Positions 35,342 through 44,215 of a DNA stretch of 64,000 nt are shown here, one piece after another; within the stretch, counting starts at the first letter, position 1, and each line of letters begins with the position of its first letter. A program made the position numbers and the translations under genes. The DNA is from Kistimonas asteriae (lineage in GTDB: Bacteria > Pseudomonadota > Gammaproteobacteria > Pseudomonadales > Endozoicomonadaceae), in contig NZ_JAEVHF010000015.1 in the NCBI RefSeq assembly GCF_018263925.1, positions 62,001 to 126,000 on the forward strand, read 5' to 3'. The notes beneath the pieces were generated by a model. The model was not told the DNA's origin. It did not search any database and worked only from the letters and a program-made list of their open reading frames with translations.

Positions 35342-36718
35342 ATGCCGTCTGCTGACCCTGCCACTGGAAATGCGTTTGTCTGTGAGGCCTGTCAGGACGA
35401 TCTCGGTTCCGAGGATCATGCAAGAGCCATCATTGCTTGCCTGATTGCTGAACTGGATGCTGTGCTCAGTGAACAGCTGACGCTCGTTGTTCGTCATGGA
35501 CAGTTTCAGGCGCTGGAGGCCTCCTGGCGAAGCCTGGAGGGTACGGTGTTGGCCCAGGGCAGCAAAGGCGGCCAGCGCCTGAAACTACTGGATTGCACCT
35601 GGGCAGAATTATCAGCGGATCTCAATCTTGCCTCTGACATACGGCGGAGCGGACTGTTTCGCAAAGTGTATTCCCGTGAACTGGATACGGCAGGTGGAGA
35701 ACCTTTTGGACTGCTGCTGGTGGATCACCGGGTATCAGCGGGGGCTTCATCCGCGACAGGGTTTGATGATCTTTATACGCTCCAGTTGCTGGCTGACCTG
35801 GGTGCCAGGTCGCTGTGCCCGGTCGTCAGTGGGGTAGACCGGCAGTTCTTTGGGGATGATCCGTTGCGCATACTGCATGATCGATCCCGGGTTAGCAGAA
35901 TACTGGACAGTGAGGATATGGCGTCCTGGCAATTACTGCGTACGATTGAGTCAGCTCGTTTCCTGGGCTTGGTATTGCCTGGTATACGACTCCGTACTCG
36001 CTGGCAGGACTGTTTTCCCGGGTTTGTGTTCAGTGAACCGGCGGATAATGAGGGTGAGTTATGGGGAAGTGCGTCTTGGGCCTTTGTTGCGAATGTGATG
36101 GGGGAATTTAATCGAATCAGCTGGTTTGGTTTTCTCCGGAGCTGTGATGAAGCCGGTGTGTCAGGGGCGATTGTCAACCATCCCGGCGAGACCGGGAGTA
36201 ACAGGCAAGGGATCCCAAACTACCTTTTTTCGCCGGTTGCCGACATAGACTTGCCTGCCGAGCAGGATACGTTTTGGGCTGAGTTGGGTTTTATTCCTCT
36301 GTGCAGTATTTATCTGAGTGGGCAGCTTGGTTTTTTCAGTAACCAATCCGTCTACCGGGCAGACTGTCATCACAATGAACAGGTCAAGACCATGATTCAG
36401 ACGACACTGATGGCCTGCCGGTTTGCGCACTACGTCAAGGTCCTGGCGCGCGACCTCGTGGGTAGCTGGGACAGTGCCGATGAATGCCGCCAGTTATTGC
36501 AGAACTGGATACAGGATTATGTCAGCGAGGTTGATTATGGTGAGGATGTCGTCATGGCTCGATACCCGCTGAAGGCGGCCAACGTGGTGTTGACGGCAGA
36601 TCCTGATGATCAAACACGTTATCGCTGTGAAATCAGTCTGCTACCACAGTATCAATATGATTACCTTGACAGCTATATCCAGCTTGCGACCGATGTGGTG
36701 TCGGGCAAGTCACAGTGA
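35342..36718 (+). CDS. TssC-like paralog (ImpD-type)
   Basis: A 458-residue divergent copy of TssC: RKVYSRELDTAGGEPFGLLLVDH matches the signature of the true TssC, and the C-terminal NWIQDYVSEVDYGEDV and ARYPLKAANVVLTADPDDQTRY follow the TssC ending. It lacks the N-terminal region of about 65 residues that lets TssC link neighbouring sheath subunits, so it may not replace it in the sheath. I recall an impD gene beside impC in the Rhizobium imp locus; this looks like the same arrangement. No good ribosome binding site lies before ATG 35342. Its role is unknown. Confidence 0.88.
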   Translation: MPSADPATGNAFVCEACQDDLGSEDHARAIIACLIAELDAVLSEQLTLVVRHGQFQALEASWRSLEGTVLAQGSKGGQRLKLLDCTWAELSADLNLASDIRRSGLFRKVYSRELDTAGGEPFGLLLVDHRVSAGASSATGFDDLYTLQLLADLGARSLCPVVSGVDRQFFGDDPLRILHDRSRVSRILDSEDMASWQLLRTIESARFLGLVLPGIRLRTRWQDCFPGFVFSEPADNEGELWGSASWAFVANVMGEFNRISWFGFLRSCDEAGVSGAIVNHPGETGSNRQGIPNYLFSPVADIDLPAEQDTFWAELGFIPLCSIYLSGQLGFFSNQSVYRADCHHNEQVKTMIQTTLMACRFAHYVKVLARDLVGSWDSADECRQLLQNWIQDYVSEVDYGEDVVMARYPLKAANVVLTADPDDQTRYRCEISLLPQYQYDYLDSYIQLATDVVSGKSQ

Positions 36719-36763
36719 TGGGAATACGATGTAGATATTGACGGCGTTAGCCAGGAGCGTGGT

Positions 36764-37171
36764 ATGGGGTTGGCAGCACGCTTTGAGCACGAGCGGCAAG
36801 AGAGTGATGAGGCTCTGCAGGCGGAAATTATTCACCACCTGATAACACTGTTATCGAGTCGATGCCCTGTCTGGGGGCGTGTACTAGAGAATGAAATTCT
36901 CAGGACGTCCATTGCCGGTTTGGGGCTGGTGGATCCTCCACGACGTGTCTCGGACTGGCAGGGGCGTCAACTGGCCGAGGATGCCAGTGATCTTCTCCAG
37001 CGCTTTGAATATCGCCTGAGTCATATCCGTGTCGGGGTCATTGAGGCCAACCGAACCAGTAATCGGGTTCAACTCCACATTGAAGCTAGCCTTGGTACGT
37101 CGTCCATGAAACGCCCGATGGGGCATGACGGTGAATTATTTGATACCCGCCTTGAAGTGAAAGGGTTTTGA
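36764..37171 (+). CDS. tssE: T6SS baseplate protein TssE
   Basis: A 135-residue gp25-like protein, the TssE wedge component of the baseplate. The LITLLSSRCPVWG region and the C-terminal RVQLHIEASL fit the family; the EPR-core-like patch typical of gp25 is only weakly visible. AGGAG is 6 bases before ATG 36764. It lies 45 bases after the second tssC-like gene and 34 before tssF, in the standard order E-F-G. Confidence 0.9.
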   Translation: MGLAARFEHERQESDEALQAEIIHHLITLLSSRCPVWGRVLENEILRTSIAGLGLVDPPRRVSDWQGRQLAEDASDLLQRFEYRLSHIRVGVIEANRTSNRVQLHIEASLGTSSMKRPMGHDGELFDTRLEVKGF

Positions 37172-37205
37172 CGATCAGGATTTGCCCCGCCGGGAGGACG
37201 CTAAG

Positions 37206-39020
37206 GTGCCTGAGTCACTGTTAAGCTATTTTGAGCGTGAGCTGGTGTTCCTCCGGCATACGGCGTCTGATTTTGCCCGGTTACACCCCAAGGCGGCACG
37301 GAATCTGGATATCAGTGTTGGGAGTATTGAGGATCCGGATCTTATTCGTCTGACTGAAAGTGTGGCGTTATTAAATGCGAGGTTACAGCAGCGTCTGGAT
37401 GACCGTTATCCGGAACTGGTCCATCAATTACTGCAACTGCTGTTTCCGCATTTTCTCCGACCGGTTCCGGCGTGGATTATGATGGTCTGTGAACCGGAGG
37501 AGGATCTTGGTGCACCACAGAAAATTCCCTGTCATTCCACGTTTGAAGCGTTAACCCGAAATAATGAGCGTTGTCTCTTTCAGACCTGCCGTGAGCAGAC
37601 GGTTTACCCCTTTCAAATAAAACGTGCAGAAGCTCAGCTGGCGCCATTTGACTGTCAGCGTCCCATGGGGGCGGAAGAGGCCCGCGCTGCCATTATCCTC
37701 ACTATTGAGGCGAACGACCCGGACATTAACCTGAATGAGTTGGGACTGGATTCTCTTGATGTGCACTTGTGCGGTGAAGGTAAGTTTGTTTTGCAGTTGT
37801 ATGATGCGCTGATCCACGGCCTGCAGCAGATAACGGTGACGTTAGGCGATGTCGTTAATCGGTTGTCGCCGGCCAGTCTTTACGGAACAGGCTTTGAAGA
37901 TGAGTGCAATCTGTTGCCTTGCAATGCCAAAACCTTTGCCGGTTTTCGTCTCTTGAGTGAACTTTTCCTGTATCAGGAAAAGTTCAATACCGTCACGCTG
38001 GATTGTTCGAATATTACTGGCACCGGATCGGTGATGGAGATTGTCCTGTTTCTGGATGATTTACCGGCCAATATTGTTCGCCTTTTGTCAGAAGACAATT
38101 TCAGGTTGTTTTGTATCCCTGCCGTCAACCTGTTTCCAGTGACGTCTGAACCGATAAACATTGACCATAAGCGCCGTCGCTATCCTGTGATGATGACCAG
38201 TGCCTCTGCTGACAGTGAATCTGGAACGTTCGATGGGAACGCGGCGGGCAAAGACGGTCTGGAGGTGTTTTCGATCGAGCGAATGCTGGATGTGACCGGT
38301 GGGGAAAGCCGGTATGTTCCGCCATTGTTTGGGGAAAATTACCGCCCAACACAGTCTTCCATGCGCTGGTGCCTCCATCAAACGCAACAGGATGACGGCA
38401 CCTTGTTCTCTACCGTGTCTGTGGCGGATATGGGGAGTGAACCCATTCGGCAGGAGTCTGTCTGGATGGCGGAGACGTTGTGCAGTAATGGCCGACGGGT
38501 GAACCATCTTCCCCCGGCTGTTTCCCTGACCAGCCTTGATACCCTGTCTCTGTCGGGTACCGTCCGATTATTACAGCGGCCGCATGTCCCCGTAAGAAAC
38601 TTTGATCGAAAAGAAGCACCTTGGCAGTTACTGGCGCATCTGCACTTTAACTTCAACGCCCTGTTTGAGGCGGAGGATCCGCCTGCCACGTTGCGTTCAT
38701 TACTGTCGCTGTATAATTTTGGCGCCAGCCGAAAAAATCAGTTCTACATTGATGCGATCATCGGACTGAACGCCCGTCAGGTAGTGGAACCCTTCCGGCT
38801 CAATCGACGAAGTTGTCTGGTAACGGGGACGCGCATCCAGGTCACGCTAAACATCCGCCCCGTCGATGGAGGGATTTGTCTGCTGACGGGATTCCTGGAT
38901 CGCTTTTTTGCGAGCTTTGCCGGTTTCAACAGTTTTACCCAGGTGGTCATTCAACTGGATGGGATGGAGGAGCATTACCAGGTTTTTCCGAAGAGGGCAG
39001 GATGCAAGGTCATGATCTGA
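37206..39020 (+). CDS. tssF: T6SS baseplate protein TssF
   Basis: A 604-residue TssF: the opening LLSYFERELVFLRHTASDFARLHP (family standard), RLTESVALLNARLQQRLDD, and FPHFLRPVPAWIM are unmistakable. TssF forms the wedge of the baseplate with TssG, TssE and TssK. I chose GTG 37206 with GGAGG 8 bases upstream rather than the TTG at 37182. It overlaps tssG by 19 bases. Confidence 0.95.
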   Translation: MPESLLSYFERELVFLRHTASDFARLHPKAARNLDISVGSIEDPDLIRLTESVALLNARLQQRLDDRYPELVHQLLQLLFPHFLRPVPAWIMMVCEPEEDLGAPQKIPCHSTFEALTRNNERCLFQTCREQTVYPFQIKRAEAQLAPFDCQRPMGAEEARAAIILTIEANDPDINLNELGLDSLDVHLCGEGKFVLQLYDALIHGLQQITVTLGDVVNRLSPASLYGTGFEDECNLLPCNAKTFAGFRLLSELFLYQEKFNTVTLDCSNITGTGSVMEIVLFLDDLPANIVRLLSEDNFRLFCIPAVNLFPVTSEPINIDHKRRRYPVMMTSASADSESGTFDGNAAGKDGLEVFSIERMLDVTGGESRYVPPLFGENYRPTQSSMRWCLHQTQQDDGTLFSTVSVADMGSEPIRQESVWMAETLCSNGRRVNHLPPAVSLTSLDTLSLSGTVRLLQRPHVPVRNFDRKEAPWQLLAHLHFNFNALFEAEDPPATLRSLLSLYNFGASRKNQFYIDAIIGLNARQVVEPFRLNRRSCLVTGTRIQVTLNIRPVDGGICLLTGFLDRFFASFAGFNSFTQVVIQLDGMEEHYQVFPKRAGCKVMI

Positions 39021-39979
39021 TCCATTCACTGGTCAATACGCCTGGCCACTTTTCACCGTGTCAAATTGCCAGGTTGCTGTTGAAGAACCGTCTGGCTACC
39101 GAATCCGAAATACACTACAAAACCGATCTTTTGGCAGGCTATAAAGCTATGGAGGTTGTCAGCCTGCAACGCACCAACCGGACCCATTGGCAGGTGACAC
39201 TGCATCAGGCAGCGCTGGGAGGCGCGCTGGGGGTGATGCCCCGTTATCTCTGGGATGACCTGTTGCGTCTCTGGCTGGAGCAGGGGCAGGGCGCGGGGAT
39301 TGCGTTTCTGGAGATTTTCAATCAACGCAGTCACCAACTGAGCTACCGGGTGGGGTACAAGTATGACTTTGCGCAGTTGGCTGAGAACGCAGAATGTCAA
39401 TACCATCAGTCCCTTGGTTCTCTTTATCAGTATCTTTCCGCTATAGCCGGGACTTCAGGCATGCGCTGCCTGAAGTCAACACACCTGTTTCAGTATGGTG
39501 CATTGTTGGGAATGCACGTTACTAATCCGGATGCCTTGGCGGGTATTCTGGAAGACTATTTTGGTTGGCAATTTCGTGTCATTCCCTCTGATCAGGGCTA
39601 TGAACCCCTCTCCGGTCATAGCCTGACATCGCTGGGATTAGGGGGAAAGAATCAGCAATTGGGGAGGGATGCCCTGATCGGTCATAGTGCCACTGTGCCT
39701 TTTGCTCATCTGGACATACGGATGGTAGCGGATAAACCCTGTGCGTTGCGTCATATACGGGATCAGGGTTTGTTTGACGCCATTCTTGAACTGGCAAAAC
39801 GGTTTGTTGGTCAACAGGTCAAGGTGCACCTTCGACTTGAGATTGATAACGATTATCTGCCACCGCTACAGCTGACAGACGGGTTTCAACTCGGGCTCAA
39901 TACCTATATGCCGGTGCAGGGCGAGGTCGACCGAAAGGTGATCCTGCCATTGAAGCGGCAGATGAAGCGAGAAATCTAA
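39002..39979 (+). CDS. tssG: T6SS baseplate protein TssG
   Basis: A 325-residue TssG, partner of TssF in the wedge. The short N-terminal segment MQGHDLIHSL and FSPCQIARLLL match the family start poorly but in position; the middle HQAALGGALGVMPRYLWDDL and FNQRSHQLSYRVGYKYD are good family marks. I start at ATG 39002, after AGAGGG, since the long upstream frame overlaps tssF. After it come 124 bases with a TATAAT at 40029-40034 that could be a weak internal promoter for the second half of the operon. Confidence 0.9.
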   Translation: MQGHDLIHSLVNTPGHFSPCQIARLLLKNRLATESEIHYKTDLLAGYKAMEVVSLQRTNRTHWQVTLHQAALGGALGVMPRYLWDDLLRLWLEQGQGAGIAFLEIFNQRSHQLSYRVGYKYDFAQLAENAECQYHQSLGSLYQYLSAIAGTSGMRCLKSTHLFQYGALLGMHVTNPDALAGILEDYFGWQFRVIPSDQGYEPLSGHSLTSLGLGGKNQQLGRDALIGHSATVPFAHLDIRMVADKPCALRHIRDQGLFDAILELAKRFVGQQVKVHLRLEIDNDYLPPLQLTDGFQLGLNTYMPVQGEVDRKVILPLKRQMKREI

Positions 39980-40103
39980 AGCAACCCTATCCAGGTCAAC
40001 TATTCTCTCTGTGGTTGAATGCAGAGACTATAATTGCCGCTGTGAGCGGTTTGCTTCATGAGAGTCTCAGCGTTTCTCTGAACATCCGGTAATGGCGTGA
40101 TGT

Positions 40104-41144
40104 ATGGGATTGGTTATCAGAATTATCGCATCACCGGAAGGTGAATCCGTGATGGACTGGAGTGTGACGTTTCCCGAAGGTGGAGGCAGTATCGGGAGAG
40201 TACCGGGTGTTACCCTGCAGCTATCAGACAGTCGACGCATTGTTTCGGGTACTCATGCGATTATCAGCAGAGATCAGCAGGGTTATCGCATTACCGATGT
40301 GAGCACGAATGGTCTTTATGTCAATGGCAGTACACGACCATTGGGGCGTGACTGTCACCAGCCTTTGAGCGATGGCGATATTATTGATGTGGGTGAATAC
40401 CGCCTTCAGGTCAGTTGTTTCAGCCCCGGGCAATCGACGCTTCAGGATTCTCAACGCATTGGGGCAATGGCGGCTGGCGATGCCGTTGATGATCCTCTGG
40501 GTAAGACGATGGACAATCGGCAGGTACTAACGCCAGAGTCTCGTACCACAGAAGTGCCTGAAAGGGCTGATAGGCAGCCAGACAGGTATACGACCCTTCA
40601 GAACGATGATCTCGGTTCTTCGCTGGAGCCTGACCCTTTCACCGAATTTGATACTCATCAGCCGCCGTCAACAGGGATGAACCTGAACGAGGAATGTGAC
40701 GCTATTGCAGAAACTGAAGCATCTTTCTGCGAGGCAGACAGCAAGCGTTCTCTGACTGAATTCAATGAGCCTGCCCCGTTGTTGTTTGATGGTGGGATGC
40801 TGGGTTCAACCTCTCATAGAGGCGCCGAGCATCAGGATTTAGCCTTTGTCCTTGGCCAGATGCAATGGTTTGAACAACGTAACCGGGCGAGGGACATCGA
40901 TCTTTATGATTGCCTGGAAACGGCCTTTAATCAGGTGATTGAAGAACTTGATCCAGCCCTGTTGGCGGCAACGTTTGATGAATATGCACCACATAGTCGC
41001 TGGTGGCCGGGCAGAAAGGCGTTCTATTGGCGGATGTATTGTCGGCATTTTCACAAGTCGGTCAGTAGCCGAGAACTTTTGTTGAAGTTTCGAGGCTGTT
41101 TTGATGAGCTGTATCAGCGCCAGAGCTGGCAGGGTAAAGGGTAA
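40104..41144 (+). CDS. tagH: FHA-domain T6SS regulator (TagH/Fha1-like)
   Basis: A 346-residue protein with an N-terminal forkhead-associated domain (about 5-100): SIGRVPG, SGTHAIISR, STNGLYVNGS are the family motifs for phosphothreonine binding. The middle (about 120-230) is a low-complexity acidic linker. The C-terminal 100 residues resemble the type VI FHA C-terminal domain (FDEYAPHSRWW and FYWRMYCRHFHKS). In other systems the kinase PpkA phosphorylates Fha1 and switches the machine on, and a kinase gene ends this operon. Its stop shares one base with the tssJ start. Confidence 0.9.
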   Translation: MGLVIRIIASPEGESVMDWSVTFPEGGGSIGRVPGVTLQLSDSRRIVSGTHAIISRDQQGYRITDVSTNGLYVNGSTRPLGRDCHQPLSDGDIIDVGEYRLQVSCFSPGQSTLQDSQRIGAMAAGDAVDDPLGKTMDNRQVLTPESRTTEVPERADRQPDRYTTLQNDDLGSSLEPDPFTEFDTHQPPSTGMNLNEECDAIAETEASFCEADSKRSLTEFNEPAPLLFDGGMLGSTSHRGAEHQDLAFVLGQMQWFEQRNRARDIDLYDCLETAFNQVIEELDPALLAATFDEYAPHSRWWPGRKAFYWRMYCRHFHKSVSSRELLLKFRGCFDELYQRQSWQGKG

Positions 41145-41626
41145 TGCATCGTTACCCCGTTGCAGTAAGGATGGCTCTGGGGCTGATGTTCCTGTTAGGC
41201 GGTTGCAGCTTTTTCAGCGGCTGGTTTGGGCATCATCAACCGACAGTAACCATTGACGTACATGTCTCACAGCAGATCAATCCAAACGCACAGGAACAGG
41301 CGACACCTGTTGAATGGCGTATCTACCAGCTATCGCGCCGGGATTTTTTTGATCAGGCCGACTTTCTTTTGCTCTTTGATGATGATCTCTCTGTTTTGAA
41401 GGGCAGTCTGCTGAACCGTCGGCTACCGGGCAGTGTTCTGCCTGGCAGTCAGGAGACCGTCACACTGCCCCTGGCTCAGGGGGCGCAGTATCTGGCAGTG
41501 ATGGTGGCCTTTGCCAACTATCCGGATGCGACGAACAAAGGTGTTGTTGTTCTCCGGCCTGATCATGATAACCGGGTTCGCCTTGATATTGAGAATATCT
41601 CGGCCAGACTCACGACAGTGAAATGA
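41144..41626 (+). CDS. tssJ: T6SS outer-membrane lipoprotein TssJ
   Basis: A 160-residue lipoprotein: LGGC around residue 21 is the lipobox, so it anchors in the outer membrane after signal peptidase II cleavage. The mature part contains VEWRIYQLSRRDFFDQADF and strand-rich repeats like family members. TssJ joins TssL and TssM in the membrane complex that spans the cell envelope. It starts on the last base of the FHA gene (TAATG). Confidence 0.9.
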   Translation: MHRYPVAVRMALGLMFLLGGCSFFSGWFGHHQPTVTIDVHVSQQINPNAQEQATPVEWRIYQLSRRDFFDQADFLLLFDDDLSVLKGSLLNRRLPGSVLPGSQETVTLPLAQGAQYLAVMVAFANYPDATNKGVVVLRPDHDNRVRLDIENISARLTTVK

Positions 41627-41679
41627 ACGCTTCAGGGCAGGGTTCTGTGCATGGGTTGGACAGGGTATAGGGCATAGCT

Positions 41680-43002
41680 ATGGACAGGAAAAAAGTGGTC
41701 TGGAGTGAAGGGATGTTTCTCTGTCCGCAACATTTCCAGCAGCAGGAGCGGTATCTTGAAGACTATGCCCGCCGCTATCTCGAACAGTTACAGCCAGGGC
41801 GTTATGGTTTGACGGATCTGGCACTGGATGAACATTTGCTGGCGATCGGAAAGGTGGGTGTCAGGCAAGCCAGTGGCCTGTTTCCGGATGGTACACCGTT
41901 TAACCTGAGAACGGCCGTGGCGACGGAGGTGCCGGAGGATACCCGTGACAAAATGGTCTATCTGGTACTGCCCGTCTATAAGACGGGCAGTGTCGAAGTC
42001 GGGGATAACACGTCGGACAACCGACGCTATCATCTGATCAGTTATCAGGCATTTGATGCCTGTCGTGAAGACAGTGACAGCATTCAGCTTGATGTGGCGG
42101 AACTGAATATTCGGCTCAAGCTGGAAGGTGAGGATATCCAGGATTTGACCGTGATTCCCGTCGCCCGCGTCCATGAACGTAAACCGGATGGGGTCGTTGA
42201 ATTAAACAAGGCATTCATACCGGTGTGTCTGCACTTTGGTGTCTCGGATTACCTGGTGGATCATGTCAGTGACCTGTATACGCAGATGCTGTCCCGTGCC
42301 CGGGATATCTCACACCGAATCCGTGCAGACAAAAGTAACAAGAGCCCGCAGGCGTTAATGGAGGACCATTTATGGCTGCAAACGCTGGGTCGGTGGTTAC
42401 CGTTACTGCAGTCATGGCTGAATGACCGGCGGGTACATCCGGAAGAACTCTATCGTTGGTTGTTAGTGATACAGGGGGATTTTAGTGCGCTGGAGGGCCG
42501 ATTGCAGGATGAGCCGGACAACTTCCAGGTGAACAGGTTGTACGTCTTGTTTTCAGGCTTGTTCGCTACATTACGCACCCAGTTACAACAGGTGCGTGTT
42601 GATGCTGTCGTGCAATTGCCCTGGGATGATTCATTGTTGATCCGGCGGCGTTTACTGCGCACCAGTATCCAGGATCGTTCCCTGTACTCTGCCAGCCGAT
42701 TTATTCTGTCTGTGACAGCTTCTATGGGGACTCAGGAAATCAGCCGCCAGTTCCCTCTGTTGTGCAAACTCGGTGGCAACAGCCGTATTGCAGAGCTGGT
42801 GCGTAATGCATTGTCGGGTATTCCGCTTCAGGTATTGCCGGTACCGCCGGTTGAGCTGAAGGTCAAGACGGATGCCGCCTATTTTGAGCTGGATACCCGT
42901 TCTCCCCTGTGGCTGGAAATGTTGCAGAAGGAAGAGTCGCTTGCCTTGCATATGGATGAGCAATTGGGGGATGTGGCGGTAGAGCTGTTCGCTCTTCGCT
43001 GA
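41680..43002 (+). CDS. tssK: T6SS baseplate-to-membrane linker TssK
   Basis: A 440-residue TssK: the start KKVVWSEGMFLCPQHFQQQERY is the family signature, along with LVDHVSDLYTQ and the C-terminal FELDTRSPLW. TssK connects the baseplate wedge to the cytoplasmic domains of TssL and TssM. It follows tssJ by 53 bases and precedes tssL by 37. Confidence 0.95.
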   Translation: MDRKKVVWSEGMFLCPQHFQQQERYLEDYARRYLEQLQPGRYGLTDLALDEHLLAIGKVGVRQASGLFPDGTPFNLRTAVATEVPEDTRDKMVYLVLPVYKTGSVEVGDNTSDNRRYHLISYQAFDACREDSDSIQLDVAELNIRLKLEGEDIQDLTVIPVARVHERKPDGVVELNKAFIPVCLHFGVSDYLVDHVSDLYTQMLSRARDISHRIRADKSNKSPQALMEDHLWLQTLGRWLPLLQSWLNDRRVHPEELYRWLLVIQGDFSALEGRLQDEPDNFQVNRLYVLFSGLFATLRTQLQQVRVDAVVQLPWDDSLLIRRRLLRTSIQDRSLYSASRFILSVTASMGTQEISRQFPLLCKLGGNSRIAELVRNALSGIPLQVLPVPPVELKVKTDAAYFELDTRSPLWLEMLQKEESLALHMDEQLGDVAVELFALR

Positions 43003-43039
43003 TTGGGTAGTGTCATCAGGGGTGTTTCGGAGATGATGA

Positions 43040-44215
43040 GTGACTTCGCTGTTTGTTGATGAAGAAACGGTAGACATCCGGGCCGTGGATAAAGAACCAT
43101 CATCGGCTCCCGATCAGGAGCCCACCCCGGGCGTGTCTGATGGGGCTGATCTCTGGGAATTGTCGAGTCTGCCTGAGCGTTTTGATCTTCACCCCAACCC
43201 CCTGATCAATATTTCCCATGAAGTGATCGCGGTGCTCGTTGCCTTGCCGCGCCTTGGATACCCGCAGGATATCCGGCAGTTCCGCCTGTTATTGCTCGAC
43301 CTGATCGCAGAGGTGCGTAATCGAGGCCTGTTTCTGGATTACCACGCCAGTGTGATCGACAAAACCTGTTTTGTCCTCTGTGCCGCCCTGGATGAAATGA
43401 TCATGAATACAGACTGGGGGGAGGTTGCGAACTGGGGTAATAACACGTTGGTCAGCAGTGTGTTTAACCAGCGTAATGGTGGGGAAGTGTTCTTTGACTT
43501 GCTTGACCAGGCCTTACGGCAGCAAATGCGTCTGGTGGATTTTCTTGAAGTGCAGTACTGCCTGTTACAACTGGGGTTCAGGGGACGGTACCGGGATATG
43601 GCCAATAGCCCGGTCAGTGAACTCAGTGCCAGTATTCTGAAACTGCTGTTCCGTCATCATAAGGACACGATGCCCCCCGAAAGGTCTCGCGAGAAACCTG
43701 TAATGCACGGCAAGCCGTTCCGTTTTATCCCATTCTCGTGGCTATTGCTGGGCGCCACCATTCTGGTCGCGATTACAGTGATGATTTCCGAACTCTGGTA
43801 TGGCAGTCAGTCAGCTGTTCTGTTGTCGCAATATGAACGTCTGGCCATGGAAGTCTTCTATACCGATACCGGGCAGGAGGAGGCGGCCAGTACCGTGTCG
43901 GATGATGAGACATCACGTTTGCTGCGCTCTGCCGGTGTCCTGACCGGTCAGCTGTTTGAACGTGTCTGGTCAGTCACACTGACTCCGTTCGAGCGTGAGA
44001 GTCGTGCCCGGGCGATCAGTAATGAACTGACCCATGCCGGCTACCTGGCAACAGTCACACAGGTTAGGGATAAATGGGTGGTTAAAATTCCTGCGACCAG
44101 CCGCCAGAAAGCGGAGTTGCTCAAAAACGAGCTGGGCATACGCTATAACCTGACGGGAACGGTAGAGTTGGACCTATTACCGGAATCCGGCGCTGAGCGG
44201 GTACCGGGCGAATGA
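43040..44215 (+). CDS. tssL: T6SS inner-membrane protein TssL with SPOR-like tail
   Basis: A 391-residue TssL (DotU/IcmH). The cytoplasmic domain (about 50-205) holds ALDEMIMNTDWG and VSSVFNQRNGGEVFFDLLD; a single membrane span is at about 232-250. The periplasmic tail at about 309-378 (WSVTLTPFERESRARAIS through KWVVKIPATSRQKAEL) looks like a SPOR domain, which binds bare peptidoglycan glycan strands. Such wall-binding extensions are known in evolved TssL proteins, though often of the OmpA type. GTG 43040 is used with GGAG 7 bases upstream. It overlaps tssM by 4 bases. Confidence 0.9.
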   Translation: MTSLFVDEETVDIRAVDKEPSSAPDQEPTPGVSDGADLWELSSLPERFDLHPNPLINISHEVIAVLVALPRLGYPQDIRQFRLLLLDLIAEVRNRGLFLDYHASVIDKTCFVLCAALDEMIMNTDWGEVANWGNNTLVSSVFNQRNGGEVFFDLLDQALRQQMRLVDFLEVQYCLLQLGFRGRYRDMANSPVSELSASILKLLFRHHKDTMPPERSREKPVMHGKPFRFIPFSWLLLGATILVAITVMISELWYGSQSAVLLSQYERLAMEVFYTDTGQEEAASTVSDDETSRLLRSAGVLTGQLFERVWSVTLTPFERESRARAISNELTHAGYLATVTQVRDKWVVKIPATSRQKAELLKNELGIRYNLTGTVELDLLPESGAERVPGE

